Part shown: piece after piece, positions 1-8,675 of the stretch
How the letters are laid out: the number at the start of each line of letters is the position of its first letter
How positions within the stretch are numbered: the stretch's first letter is position 1
Origin: G963664115 sp965216035
GTDB taxonomy: Bacteria; Acidobacteriota; Terriglobia; 20CM-2-55-15
DNA: 64,000 nucleotides
Assembly: GCA_965216035.1 (NCBI GenBank)
Contig: CBDCFM010000013.1
Span: 34,838-98,837 of the forward strand
Direction of reading: 5' to 3'
Made by a program: the position numbers and the translations under genes
Notes under the pieces: generated by a model
Seen by the model: only the letters and a program-made list of their open reading frames with translations
Databases searched by the model: none
What the model was told of the DNA's origin: nothing

Positions 1-1
1 T

Positions 2-706
2 CGTAAATTGAATGCATCGGTGTTCACCTTTCTGCGCGTGACGAGCCTCGAAGCCTTTCAGGAGCTGCGGCCGCACGTATCCTTTAGAAGTTACTGGAAC
101 CACGAGGGTTTCCAGGAGACGATGCAGGTCCACTTGGATTCGCACTTTGAGCTGCGTTCGGGTCATGAATTCCATACCGGCGTAAACATGACGCGCCAGG
201 GCGTGGTTACCCCGTTCGAAATATTTCCGGGCGTCGTTGTACCGCCGGGCACCTACCGTCACGTGGAAGCCCAGCCGGTGATCTTCACCAACCAGGGCGC
301 GCCTTTCAGCCTGAGCCTGAACGGGCTTTTGGGAGGTTTTTTCGGTGGCACCCGTAAGGAATGGAAGCCCTCAATGCGCCTGCGTATTGGAGAAACTTTC
401 GACAGCGAGCTCAGTTTCACACACAACGACATCGACCTGCCGGGCGGCCAATTCACCACGAACCTGTGGACTTCCCGGATTTCTTACTCCTTCACGTCGC
501 GCCTTTACGTGCAGGCCCTGATTCAGCACAACGATCGGGTCCAGGCCTGGTCGTCGAACCTGCGCTTCGGCTGGCTCAGGGACGCAAACACCGGACTTTT
601 CGTGGTCTACAACGACACGCAGAGACTGGGCGGTAATACAGACCTGTTCCGCGCCGACCGCAGCGTGACCGTCAAGTTCAGCCGGATGATCAATATATTC
701 GACTGA
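2..706 (+). CDS. DUF5916 family protein, C-terminal part (cut by window edge)
   Basis: The reading frame is open to the left edge, so the true start lies outside the window; the TTG at 8 is not a convincing start. About 235 residues are visible. They alternate short beta-strand-like segments with aromatic and polar residues (LYVQALIQHNDRVQAWSSNL, GLFVVYNDTQ) and end in a strand finishing ..FSRMINIFD. This is the C-terminal pattern of DUF5916 proteins: an N-terminal CBM9-like carbohydrate-binding domain followed by a long outer-membrane beta-barrel-like region. These are common in Acidobacteriota and Bacteroidota and their substrate is unknown. A broken homologue lies at 6280-6947. Family recognition is by motif style only. 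Confidence 0.75.
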   Translation, partial: RKLNASVFTFLRVTSLEAFQELRPHVSFRSYWNHEGFQETMQVHLDSHFELRSGHEFHTGVNMTRQGVVTPFEIFPGVVVPPGTYRHVEAQPVIFTNQGAPFSLSLNGLLGGFFGGTRKEWKPSMRLRIGETFDSELSFTHNDIDLPGGQFTTNLWTSRISYSFTSRLYVQALIQHNDRVQAWSSNLRFGWLRDANTGLFVVYNDTQRLGGNTDLFRADRSVTVKFSRMINIFD

Positions 707-1033
707 TCGTGGAGACGGTTCCTCGGGCGCGGTGCGTTCCGGAGGTGTGTGAGTCAAGCAAGTCCACCTGAGCGTGAAACTGACCCTGCTGTTGCGGAAG
801 GTATGCCCGGTCCCTCGATCAGGTGTCCTGTCTGAATTACCGGCGACTCCTGCCAATCGGATGATGGCGGGGTTAATAGGGATTGACGAATTGTTGCAGC
901 CAATCCCAGAAGGACTCGTACACGCCCGGGGGTGCGGGTGGGCCGCGTGGGCATGGCGGCGAGTTCGTGCGTTCCGAGAAAGAATAAGATCGGATCAAGC
1001 ACCGACAATCGCACTGAGTTGGGACGCGACATC

Positions 1034-2275
1034 TCAACCTTCTGGAATGTTCCCCCGTGGGTGCCGACGCCTGTCAGAGTTGAGGTGTTTTTCCAGCGGC
1101 TCGGGCATTTTGAACAACACGATTCCCGCTCCGAGCAGTCCGATCCCTCCGACGACGACCGACCCTGCAGCCAGGGAAGCCAGAGCGGTCACTACCGAAA
1201 CGATCCCCGGGCCGCCTGCATTACCCACATCGCCCACGGTCCGCCACACGCCAAGAAACTCCGCTCGCCCGCGGGACGGCGAGAAGTCAGCACCCAGCGT
1301 CATGATGATTCCGCTGCCCAGTCCGTTGCCGAACCCCAGCAGCAGTCCAACCATCGCCATGGCCAGGAAGCTCGAGGTCATCGGGAGCAGGATGAATCCC
1401 GCAGCCATGATAGATACGGACGGAATGGCGACGAACTTCCGGCCGAATCGATCGGACACAGAACCGGCGGGGTAGAACATGACCATATCTATTGCCGAGG
1501 ACATGCCGAAAATGACCGCCACTAACGCGGCATCCAGACCGATAAACTGGCCCCACAGGGGGAGTACTGCGTCACGGGAGGATCGCAGCATGCCCACCGA
1601 GAGTGCCGCGATACCGGCCGTAGCAAACACAGTCTTGTGCTCGGAAAGGATGGCCCGGAAACGCACCAGAGCGTGTTCTCTCATGTGCTTGGCGGAGTGG
1701 GGATCGGGCACCAGCAGCAGGACCAACCAGCCCGCGACCCCAGTCACCAGGTGAACATAGAAGGCCCCGTTAATGCCGACCCCTGTGATCACTATGGCGC
1801 CTACAAATGGTCCGACGAAGTTTCCAATGCGGTTCACTCCGCCCATCGTTGACAGCGCCCGCCCTCGCAGTTGGATAGGCATGGCATCGGTCACGTAGGC
1901 GAGTCGCGCCAGGAGCCAGATCGACCAGCCGCAGCCCATCAGAAACATGCACGCGCCGAATGCGATTGAATTGGGGCTCCAAACCGCGCCGAGAAGGGAC
2001 AGAATGAGCACCCCATTTCCCACGGACGTGACAACCCGTTCACCGAGTCGACCGATCAGCATGCCTGCCGGTATGTCCGCCGCCATGGCCCCGATGCCGC
2101 GCATTGCTACGATGACGGCGGCCGCCGGTATCGAGGCGCCCACATCCCGTGCCGCCAGTGCCAGGATGGGAACGACGGCGCCCTGCCCGACTGCGAACAG
2201 GAACGTCGGGGCGTAGACTGTCATGCCAAGAGAACGGAGTGCGGCCTCGGGCCGGAGGGCGGGATCTTCATTCAT
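1034..2275 (-). CDS. MFS transporter
   Basis: This 413-residue integral membrane protein has about 12 hydrophobic segments and MFS-type cytoplasmic loops: RLGER after helix 2 (IGRLGERVV) and SDRFGRKF in the second half, both versions of the G-x-x-x-D-R-x-G-R loop. It is probably a proton-coupled exporter or uptake permease of unknown substrate. It is the last gene of a minus-strand row running from the acyl-CoA dehydrogenase at 5874, but a 188-bp gap separates it from the ferritin-like gene, so co-transcription is uncertain. There is no obvious Shine-Dalgarno before the ATG at 2275. An internal Met 18 codons in, just before the first helix, is an alternative start. Confidence 0.85.
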   Translation of the reverse strand: MNEDPALRPEAALRSLGMTVYAPTFLFAVGQGAVVPILALAARDVGASIPAAAVIVAMRGIGAMAADIPAGMLIGRLGERVVTSVGNGVLILSLLGAVWSPNSIAFGACMFLMGCGWSIWLLARLAYVTDAMPIQLRGRALSTMGGVNRIGNFVGPFVGAIVITGVGINGAFYVHLVTGVAGWLVLLLVPDPHSAKHMREHALVRFRAILSEHKTVFATAGIAALSVGMLRSSRDAVLPLWGQFIGLDAALVAVIFGMSSAIDMVMFYPAGSVSDRFGRKFVAIPSVSIMAAGFILLPMTSSFLAMAMVGLLLGFGNGLGSGIIMTLGADFSPSRGRAEFLGVWRTVGDVGNAGGPGIVSVVTALASLAAGSVVVGGIGLLGAGIVLFKMPEPLEKHLNSDRRRHPRGNIPEG

Positions 2276-2463
2276 CAGGTGACTTCATTTGCTCTCGTCC
2301 ACCAGGGATTGTGCATCGGATCGTGCTTGGCCTGAGCGCACCCATCTGATTTGCCCGCGCAAGGTGAGTGTGTGCACAATTCAGAGGAAGTATGGGTTCG
2401 TGGATGCCTTTCAACGAACGGAAAGGAGCTCTGTGTTGCTGCGGCATGGCTCGAAGTCTTGGA

Positions 2464-3702
2464 TTACATGAAATTCCGGGTATGGAGCCCCGATAGCTGA
2501 CCCGCTTCTTCTTCGGTAAACCCGAGTTTGCGGAGGCGGCGCCGGCGTCCAGCATCCATCGCTTCCTTCAGGTCGAGTACCTTCCCATAGCCGTTTTGGA
2601 TCGCTTCGACCGACCACTCTCCGGCGGCAACCACGGCGATGGCGTCGAAAACTTCCTGGTTCAGTCCGGCGGTCGCCTGGAGGCTGGCGTGCCGGTGTTC
2701 GATGGCCGATCGCAGACGGGAGCGCAGACTCGGATCCTGCCGAACGTGGCGTCCCAGGTGGGCCATACCAAACGCCACATGGCGGGCTTCGTCCTGAGAC
2801 GCCAGGGAGCAGACCCGGGCTGTCACAGGATCCGGCGCGTTCTCAGCGACGAAGCTCAGCAATGCTAGAAACGAACCCTCACCCAGGACAGAAAGCAGGA
2901 AAATCGCGAGTGCAAAGTTTGGCTCGTCGAATAGTGTTTTCAGCGAACTCTGTCCGCCGGCTGTGGACAATCCCAGCTCGCTTCGGCAGAGCAGGGCACG
3001 GCGCGTGAACACCTCGACATGGCGGGCCTCGTCGGCCGTCTGAATCGCCAGCAATTGCATCACTTCTTTGAAGTGTGGATGGAGTCGACCCAGAAACCGC
3101 GCAGGCACGAGCAGCGCTGCATTCTCGTTCTCTATCAGATACGTCATGAGCTGAACGACAGCGTCCTCGATTTCGTCGGGGAGTTCGACCGGGGTGTCCC
3201 AGGGAATTGCTGTGAACGGATTCCACTGTGACGCAACTGCCTGCCGGTAAAGATCCGCAAGCTCGTCGGACCAGACCTCGGCTTTTGTATCGAGCGTGAA
3301 ATCAAAATCCGGACTACCCTCTTCTACGAGCGCGCCCCTTGCCGCGACACCCCATCGACTGGGAGGGTGGTCGACGACACCTTGCACGCCGGGCGTTCCC
3401 GTCGGCTGGGCACCTTTCCACCGACTGGCCAACGCCGTGCCCCGAATCACGTCGGCCACGATCGCTGAATTGGGACCGGAATCGGAGCTGCCGGAGTCGA
3501 CGTGAATCGGCTCCACGACGTCACCACGGTTCCGGCACCAGGTTTCCAGATGCATCAGGAGTTGCGGGGCGGTGCCGCGGACCCTCAGGCGTTCGCCGGG
3601 TGCGATGGAGGACAGACCGTGCTTAACGAGCAAGTGGCCGCCCTCTTCGAATCCGAGTTCTCGAAGGTCTAGGGCCGCAGGTTGGGAATGTTTGATTGTC
3701 AC
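2464..3702 (-). CDS. TusA-like domain fused to ferritin-like diiron protein
   Basis: Two parts can be seen in 412 residues. Residues about 10-65 (DLRELGFEEGG...LRVRGTAPQL...) resemble the TusA/SirA sulfur-carrier fold, but the usual Cys-Pro pair near the start is not present. Residues about 160-400 form an all-alpha region with two repeated DEARHV segments (TADEARHVEVF and SQDEARHVAFG), each an E-x-x-H motif of a ferritin-like or R2-like diiron site. The C-terminal part could therefore be a diiron oxygenase or oxidase. The gene lies 26 bp downstream of the PhnD-like gene, in the same direction. Its substrate is unknown, and a TusA-like domain without the cysteine points to binding rather than sulfur transfer. 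Confidence 0.65.
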   Translation of the reverse strand: MTIKHSQPAALDLRELGFEEGGHLLVKHGLSSIAPGERLRVRGTAPQLLMHLETWCRNRGDVVEPIHVDSGSSDSGPNSAIVADVIRGTALASRWKGAQPTGTPGVQGVVDHPPSRWGVAARGALVEEGSPDFDFTLDTKAEVWSDELADLYRQAVASQWNPFTAIPWDTPVELPDEIEDAVVQLMTYLIENENAALLVPARFLGRLHPHFKEVMQLLAIQTADEARHVEVFTRRALLCRSELGLSTAGGQSSLKTLFDEPNFALAIFLLSVLGEGSFLALLSFVAENAPDPVTARVCSLASQDEARHVAFGMAHLGRHVRQDPSLRSRLRSAIEHRHASLQATAGLNQEVFDAIAVVAAGEWSVEAIQNGYGKVLDLKEAMDAGRRRRLRKLGFTEEEAGQLSGLHTRNFM

Positions 3703-3728
3703 GGGAAGATTCGACTACAGCCGCGCAC

Positions 3729-4562
3729 CTACACCTGAGGTTTAAGCCACTCGTCTATTGCGTGGAAGTCTGCTGTCGCGCGGTTGAGCAGGTTGTAGCC
3801 GGAAGTCCGGCCGGGTTTCCATGCCTTAAGTCCCTCCATGTCCAGCAAGGGGCGAACGTTGGGGTCATCGTAACGCATCGAAAGCAGGAGTTCAGTGAAC
3901 CGCTTGACTTCGGGGCGAGCGGCATCATCCAGGACTGTAAAGTTGCAATGGTCGTACCGTCCCGTACGTTCCAGAACTCGCGTGCCACCAGCAGGCAACG
4001 TTCCTTCCTGCGAGAATAAGAGATGGTTCCCGTCGATCATGCAGGCCGCGTCGGCCTGACCCGAAACCAGAGACCGTGCCGCGTCCCGCTCTCCACCGAT
4101 ATGGTCGCCATGTTTGCCACGGAGCTTGTCGTGGATCTGAATTTCGAAATCCGTTCCAGGTTTGAGTCCAGCATCGTCCAGATGCAGCAACGGAATCATC
4201 GTCGCCTGCGGAGAATCATCGGCACCCACCGCAACGACGCGACCGCGCAAATCCGTCACGTTGTGAACCGGCCCATCTTTAAGAACGACAATCACCGAAG
4301 TCAGATCCTGATCGGTGTCGCGCATCGCCACCGCCGACGCCCGGCGCTTCCCGAGCGCTAGGGCCCGATCCGTCTGGATCCAGGCCAGCGGAGAATTCCA
4401 CGCGACATCGAAGTCACCGCGGATGTGAGCTTCGACCTGCGCTTCATAGTTGGAGTACAGGACGAAGTCAAAATCAAAACTGTTGGCCAAGAAATACGTC
4501 TTGAATCCTTCCCAGATGGGAACGACTTTGGCGTCGTAAGCCACTGCTCCTAATTTGAACAT
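3729..4562 (-). CDS. PhnD/SsuA-type ABC substrate-binding protein, apparently without signal peptide
   Basis: From the ATG at 4562 (MFKLGAVAYDAKVVPIWEGF) the protein has 277 residues and the PhnD-like layout: an early KVVPIWEGFKTYF segment, then DVAWNSPLAW, then the hinge and second lobe (DLRGRVVAVGADDSPQATMI, ARSLVSGQADAACM). A longer frame reaches 4595, but the extra residues do not resemble a signal peptide. The family binds phosphonates, phosphite, sulfonates or related anions for ABC import. No permease or ATPase gene is nearby, and without an export signal the protein may be a cytoplasmic ligand binder or enzyme-like member. It sits between the acyl-CoA dehydrogenase and the diiron gene in the same direction. 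Confidence 0.7.
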   Translation of the reverse strand: MFKLGAVAYDAKVVPIWEGFKTYFLANSFDFDFVLYSNYEAQVEAHIRGDFDVAWNSPLAWIQTDRALALGKRRASAVAMRDTDQDLTSVIVVLKDGPVHNVTDLRGRVVAVGADDSPQATMIPLLHLDDAGLKPGTDFEIQIHDKLRGKHGDHIGGERDAARSLVSGQADAACMIDGNHLLFSQEGTLPAGGTRVLERTGRYDHCNFTVLDDAARPEVKRFTELLLSMRYDDPNVRPLLDMEGLKAWKPGRTSGYNLLNRATADFHAIDEWLKPQV

Positions 4563-4755
4563 CGATCTAAGAGTCTCCCGGGGCTCCCCGCCCAAAGAAT
4601 ATCAACTGTTGGAATGTCCCGGCTTCAACGTCCCGTGCAGGTGCCGAATCTCGCATCCTCACGATGACTGATCGGGTCCGCGGATCGATCGGTTCCAGGA
4701 CAACGATATCGACATCCCAATACCGATAACTTGACGGTCAGGATCAGGAACCACG

Positions 4756-5874
4756 CTATCCGAAAATCGGCAAACCGCATAGTGCGCGTCCAATAAATTC
4801 CCGCAGGTGATCCGATGTGGGCGCCATCACCAGGCCCGCGCGGGCGTCGCGGAAACGACGCTCAACACCCACTTCCTTACGAAATGCCACGCCGCCGCAG
4901 AATCGCATGGCCAGATCCAGGACGTGCGCGGCCGCATCCCCGGCCGCGGCCTTGCATTCCAGTACTCTCAACTGCGCATCGGCCCGGCCGTTCTCCAGCG
5001 CGTTGACCGTGTCGTACACGAGGCAGCGTGCCGCATCGGCGGCGATTCGCATGTCGGCAAGTCTTGCGCGCTGGGTCGGCAGGTCGGCCAGGCTTGAATC
5101 TGAGTGTTCAAAGCGTGCTGATGCGTGGGCCGCCGATGCAGCCACGGCGCCTTCCATCAGACCGATCGCCGTCGCACTGGTCAGGACGTTGAACAGTGGC
5201 AACACGGTCCCCAGCATCACGTCGAAACCTGCGCCGTCGTCGCCAAGCCGGTCGGCTTCGTTGACCTTCACTCCGTTAGCTGTCACGGGCGTGGAATCGT
5301 TGCCGCGCAGACCCATCCCGTCGAACTGGCCCTCGATCTCAAGACCATCGGTATCGGACCTCACCAGCCAGATCGTGCTTGCCCCTTCGGCAGCAACGGG
5401 TTTGCTGGACCAGACATACGCGGTTGCGTGATGTGCCGAAGTGACCCAGCTCTTCTGGGCGTTGAGTACAATGGATCCGGCCTCGGCTGCTGCGGTTCCG
5501 ATCGGAGCCCAAAACAGGCTTCTCGATCCCTTTTCTGAAAATGCGAGCGTACTGAGGTGCTTGCCGGCAGCGATATCTCGCCGCACGCTTTCAGCACCGA
5601 ATTTCTCAATGACGGCCGCGCCCGAGTAATGCATACACGTGACCATGGCGGTCGTGCCGCACTCGGTCGCGATGCGTTCGACGACACGGGCTGCCGCATC
5701 GAAGCCGAGGCCGAGGCCTCCGACCTCGGCCGCGCTTATCAGTCCCAGCAACCCGCTGTCTGACAGAGCATCAACAGCGTCCTGGGGAAACTTTCCATTC
5801 GCATCGACGTCGCTGGCGTTGTTACGGATGACTGTGGTGGCAAGCTTGTCTACGGTCCGTAAGTAATCTTCCAT
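4756..5874 (-). CDS. Acyl-CoA dehydrogenase family flavoprotein
   Basis: This 372-residue protein has the normal acyl-CoA dehydrogenase length and domain order: alpha-helical N-terminal domain (DALSDSGLLGLISAAEVGG), beta middle domain with LSTLAFSEKGSRS and the NAQKSWVTSAHHA segment, then a helical C-terminal domain with MRFCGGVAFRKEVGVERRFRDARAG. The general base is not placed confidently. The family oxidises acyl-CoA thioesters with FAD, and relatives such as DszC and SfnB are flavin monooxygenases acting on sulfur compounds. Given the neighbouring PhnD/SsuA-like and TusA-like genes, a sulfur or phosphonate role is possible but unproven. It is the first gene of the minus-strand row. Confidence 0.85.
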   Translation of the reverse strand: MEDYLRTVDKLATTVIRNNASDVDANGKFPQDAVDALSDSGLLGLISAAEVGGLGLGFDAAARVVERIATECGTTAMVTCMHYSGAAVIEKFGAESVRRDIAAGKHLSTLAFSEKGSRSLFWAPIGTAAAEAGSIVLNAQKSWVTSAHHATAYVWSSKPVAAEGASTIWLVRSDTDGLEIEGQFDGMGLRGNDSTPVTANGVKVNEADRLGDDGAGFDVMLGTVLPLFNVLTSATAIGLMEGAVAASAAHASARFEHSDSSLADLPTQRARLADMRIAADAARCLVYDTVNALENGRADAQLRVLECKAAAGDAAAHVLDLAMRFCGGVAFRKEVGVERRFRDARAGLVMAPTSDHLREFIGRALCGLPIFG

Positions 5875-6279
5875 TGGATTCTCCTGATCGGATGCTACCG
5901 ACCGATCAGAGAATCGCTCAGATAGCAGGTGCCAATCTATAAGACCCGACGCCGACGGGCCACTGACGAGTTCAGTGTGGGTAATATTTCATTGCGGTAA
6001 TTTTCGAACGACTTAGCTTGCCTGATGCCGTACACACGATCAAGCCCGATTTGGAGAACTTGCATGCTGATCAGCATTGTCAGTCTAAGACCGGTCGCGA
6101 TGTTCCCGCCGCCTGTCAACACCTCTCAATCGCTTAATTCTCAATTTCGCTGCCGGTAATTTGGTCAGCCACACGGACAGATTCCCTTGAAGTGGACCCT
6201 GCCCAGCAGAATCTGGTTGTTTCGGGGCCGTTGAACGCATCGGGCTCTGATGCTCACCAGACAAGACGCTCCGGGCCGG
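5875..6279. other. Intergenic, no supported gene
   Basis: The 405 bp between the acyl-CoA dehydrogenase start and the decayed DUF5916 gene hold only a 61-codon minus frame (5937-6122) without recognisable motifs. The stretch should include the promoter of the acyl-CoA dehydrogenase gene near 5880-5960, but no clear promoter boxes were identified. Confidence 0.4.
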
Positions 6280-6947
6280 CTAGAACCGGAACGTGTAGTT
6301 CAGTTTGATGCTGATATCCGCCAGTTCCGATCTGAACACGTTGTCCTTATCCCTGTCCTGCACGCTGTGATTCAGGACGATCAAACCTTCCTGGCCTGCT
6401 GTGGGTATCCAGTGAAGACGCGTGCCCACACCAAGAACTTCTGAGACGTCATCATATTGAGTTAGCGTTATCCAGGGCAGTGTCGTAGCGAAATTGACCT
6501 CTGTCGAAAGCGACATCAAGCGCGTGCTGAAAGCGCTTTGGGGCAGTTCGATGTTGTTCCAGTCATAGCTGAGCGCGAGGATAAAGTTCCGGGACGGGTT
6601 CCAGGTGAATTCGCCCGCGATGTTTTTGCGGCGATCTTCTCGGGTTCGCTGTCGTACATTCAAGCTCCGATATAGAGGGCGTCGTCGTCATAGAGCAGGT
6701 AGACCTCGGTGCGTTCCGAGGGCGCGGTAGGGTCACCGGGCCGGCTCTGGTGAAAACCGGTGATAACGTCAGCCCGTTCCCAGGCTGGATCATCCAGCAA
6801 ACCGTCGATCACAGGTTGCGAATCGATGCGCACCGCGCGGACGACTTTGTCCGGAATAGCATCCGGCGCAACTTTCGGTGAAGCCGGGCCCGCGAACATC
6901 GGAATGGCCATGCAGACACACAGCGAACATAAAGTAGCTCGTGTCAT
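6280..6947 (-). pseudogene. DUF5916 gene with premature stop and large internal deletion
   Basis: Reading from 6947, the first 95 codons encode a signal peptide (MTRATLCSLCVCMAIPMFAG) and the start of a CBM9-like domain (DSQPVIDGLLDDPAWERADV ... YDDDALYIGA). The next codon is TGA at 6662-6660, but the same frame continues as MYDSEPEKI, which is the family sequence after YIGA-R, so CGA has become TGA. About 30 bases further on, homology jumps in another frame to the C-terminal barrel (GEFTWNPSRNFILALSYDWN ... KLNYTFRF, ending at 6280). Several hundred residues of the middle are missing. The gene is non-functional and is a relative of the partial gene at the left edge. Confidence 0.8.
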
Positions 6948-7193
6948 TATTCGAGTTCAAATTAAGTTCAGTTAAACGCAATCCTGGAAAAGCACGAAAC
7001 AGCCCATCGGCATATGCCGCCCGATCCCAAATCAGCTAATACCAGGATGAGCCCGGGGTGGAGATGAGGCGTCTCAGGTGGCCCCTAAAGACTACTGTGT
7101 CGGTGCGAGCCTCCACTAAGAAAACACCATGATGACGCACCGGGCGGGTCAGCAACTTAGGATTATCAGAGGTGAAATGTCAAAAGATGATGC

Positions 7194-7212
7194 GGCAAAT
7201 CAGTAATTTGCC
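7194..7212. other. Inverted repeat (7-bp stem, 5-base loop)
   Basis: GGCAAAT and ATTTGCC flank the loop CAGTA. It lies about 65 bp after the stop of the EAL/HDOD gene, in that gene's direction. A tract TCTTTTG follows about 9 bp further on, so it could be a weak terminator. The rest of 6948-7276 shows no gene. Confidence 0.35.
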
Positions 7213-7276
7213 AGCGGCAGGTTTCAAAGACGTTCAGTCCGACGGCTGAGAGTCCCCCACTACTGCTTCTTCCGGC

Positions 7277-8479
7277 TTATAAGTTGAGTCCTTCAGTGAT
7301 CCGGCGGGCCCACCCCAGTGAATCGAGATAGTGACTCCGAATGGTCATCGGCTTGAGGCCCTTGTATCGAACTTGGTCCCACTCGCCCTGCTCATAGGCA
7401 ACCACACATTGAAGCGCTTCTCCGCGGGATCCTTTCCGACGTGTAAGTGCGGATTTGATTTCATTGGAAACAAATAACTCCTCGATCGCCTCTTCCATGG
7501 GACGATTCATCAATGCGTCGACGACTGACAAGAGGCCAACCGTAAAGAATGATTCTCTTGGACCCTCATCTGCTGACGACGCCAGCCTTTCACACATGGC
7601 GGCGCGCACGATTGAAGTGATCATCAGCTCCCGCGGCATGTCCTCCATCTTGGAGTACATCGCCAGGCTTGCCCAGAGACGGATTCGGTCCATTCCAACC
7701 ATTTTCGCCGCGTGACTGATCGACTGGACTCTCCGGTTCAATCCTAAGAACGCGGAATTCGCGAAGCGCAATAAATTGTAGCTGAGCGTAACGTCAGTAC
7801 TGATCGTTTGCTCCAGGCTGTTCAGGTTGAGGTTTGGATCCTGGAGCTTGCCCATGACCCGCAACGCAGCCAGGCGGTTGACGGGCATTTCGGTGCGTTT
7901 TTTCTTCGGAGAACAAAAGAAAATTCCCTGATACATGTCGAACTTGTGCTTTTTGCACAACTCAAACTGTTCGTAGGTATCGACGTTGTCCGCCAGCAGA
8001 CGGACGCTGAGATGGGACAAGCGATCGACCTGGCTGGACAGTTCTTCATCCCCCAGTTCACGAACTTCAACGCGAACGATATCTGCGACAATTTGGCCGT
8101 TACCATTCACGGACTCCGCGGTCCTACTTCGCACAGCAATCGTGTATCCCAACCTGGACAACTCCCGAAGCTCATCGTTGAGAGTGGGTTCGACGCCGAT
8201 ATCTTCGGGCATCACCAAGACAACGCGTTGCTTTGAAAGAGACTTGCAATAGCCGGAAACAACCGCGTCACGGGAGACATTCACAAAGGCACGATGGTCC
8301 CCAACGATCTGATCCAGCCCGACTTCGGAAAAAGCATCCAGGTCCGCACGGACTGTTGCCAGTTCTTCATCCGTTGGTGGAGAGTTGCTGATCGTACGAG
8401 GCTGTGAGACGAGATCGTAGGCGTGCAACGCCATGCTGGACTCGTATATCGGTTTTCGACTGACGAACGCTTTGTCCAT
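7277..8479 (-). CDS. EAL-like/HDOD (YuxH-type) signalling protein
   Basis: The N-terminal part of this 400-residue protein (FVSRKPIYESSMALHAYDLV ... FVNVSRDAV ... VRLLADNVDTYEQFELCKKH ... YQGIFFCSPKK) follows the EAL phosphodiesterase fold, but the E-x-L position reads YDLV and other metal-binding acidic residues are not evident. It is probably a non-catalytic EAL domain. From about residue 200 an HDOD domain follows (LAALRVMGKLQDPNLNLNSL ... LLRFANSAFLG ... SISHAAKMVGMDRIRLWASL). This arrangement is seen in YuxH-like regulators linked to cyclic-di-GMP networks. It is probably a cytosolic scaffold protein, transcribed alone. Confidence 0.85.
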   Translation of the reverse strand: MDKAFVSRKPIYESSMALHAYDLVSQPRTISNSPPTDEELATVRADLDAFSEVGLDQIVGDHRAFVNVSRDAVVSGYCKSLSKQRVVLVMPEDIGVEPTLNDELRELSRLGYTIAVRSRTAESVNGNGQIVADIVRVEVRELGDEELSSQVDRLSHLSVRLLADNVDTYEQFELCKKHKFDMYQGIFFCSPKKKRTEMPVNRLAALRVMGKLQDPNLNLNSLEQTISTDVTLSYNLLRFANSAFLGLNRRVQSISHAAKMVGMDRIRLWASLAMYSKMEDMPRELMITSIVRAAMCERLASSADEGPRESFFTVGLLSVVDALMNRPMEEAIEELFVSNEIKSALTRRKGSRGEALQCVVAYEQGEWDQVRYKGLKPMTIRSHYLDSLGWARRITEGLNL

Positions 8480-8675
8480 ACCCTTTTCTCGAACGCATGG
8501 CCGGGCCTGATCTGGAGCGTCAGGTCACCGGCTGCAAGCGCGATTCCACCCTTCGAGCTATAAGCTTCTGACACGCCTGGAGTCAAGCTGCAAACCCGGA
8601 CACCCGCTTAATTAGTGGAAAAGCATGCCGGAAACTCTACTTTAAGACCGTCTTCCTGGCAGGTAAGCTTACCCA

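Noticed and set aside
5937..6122. 61-codon minus frame
   Set aside because: No ribosome-binding site, family match or neighbour support.
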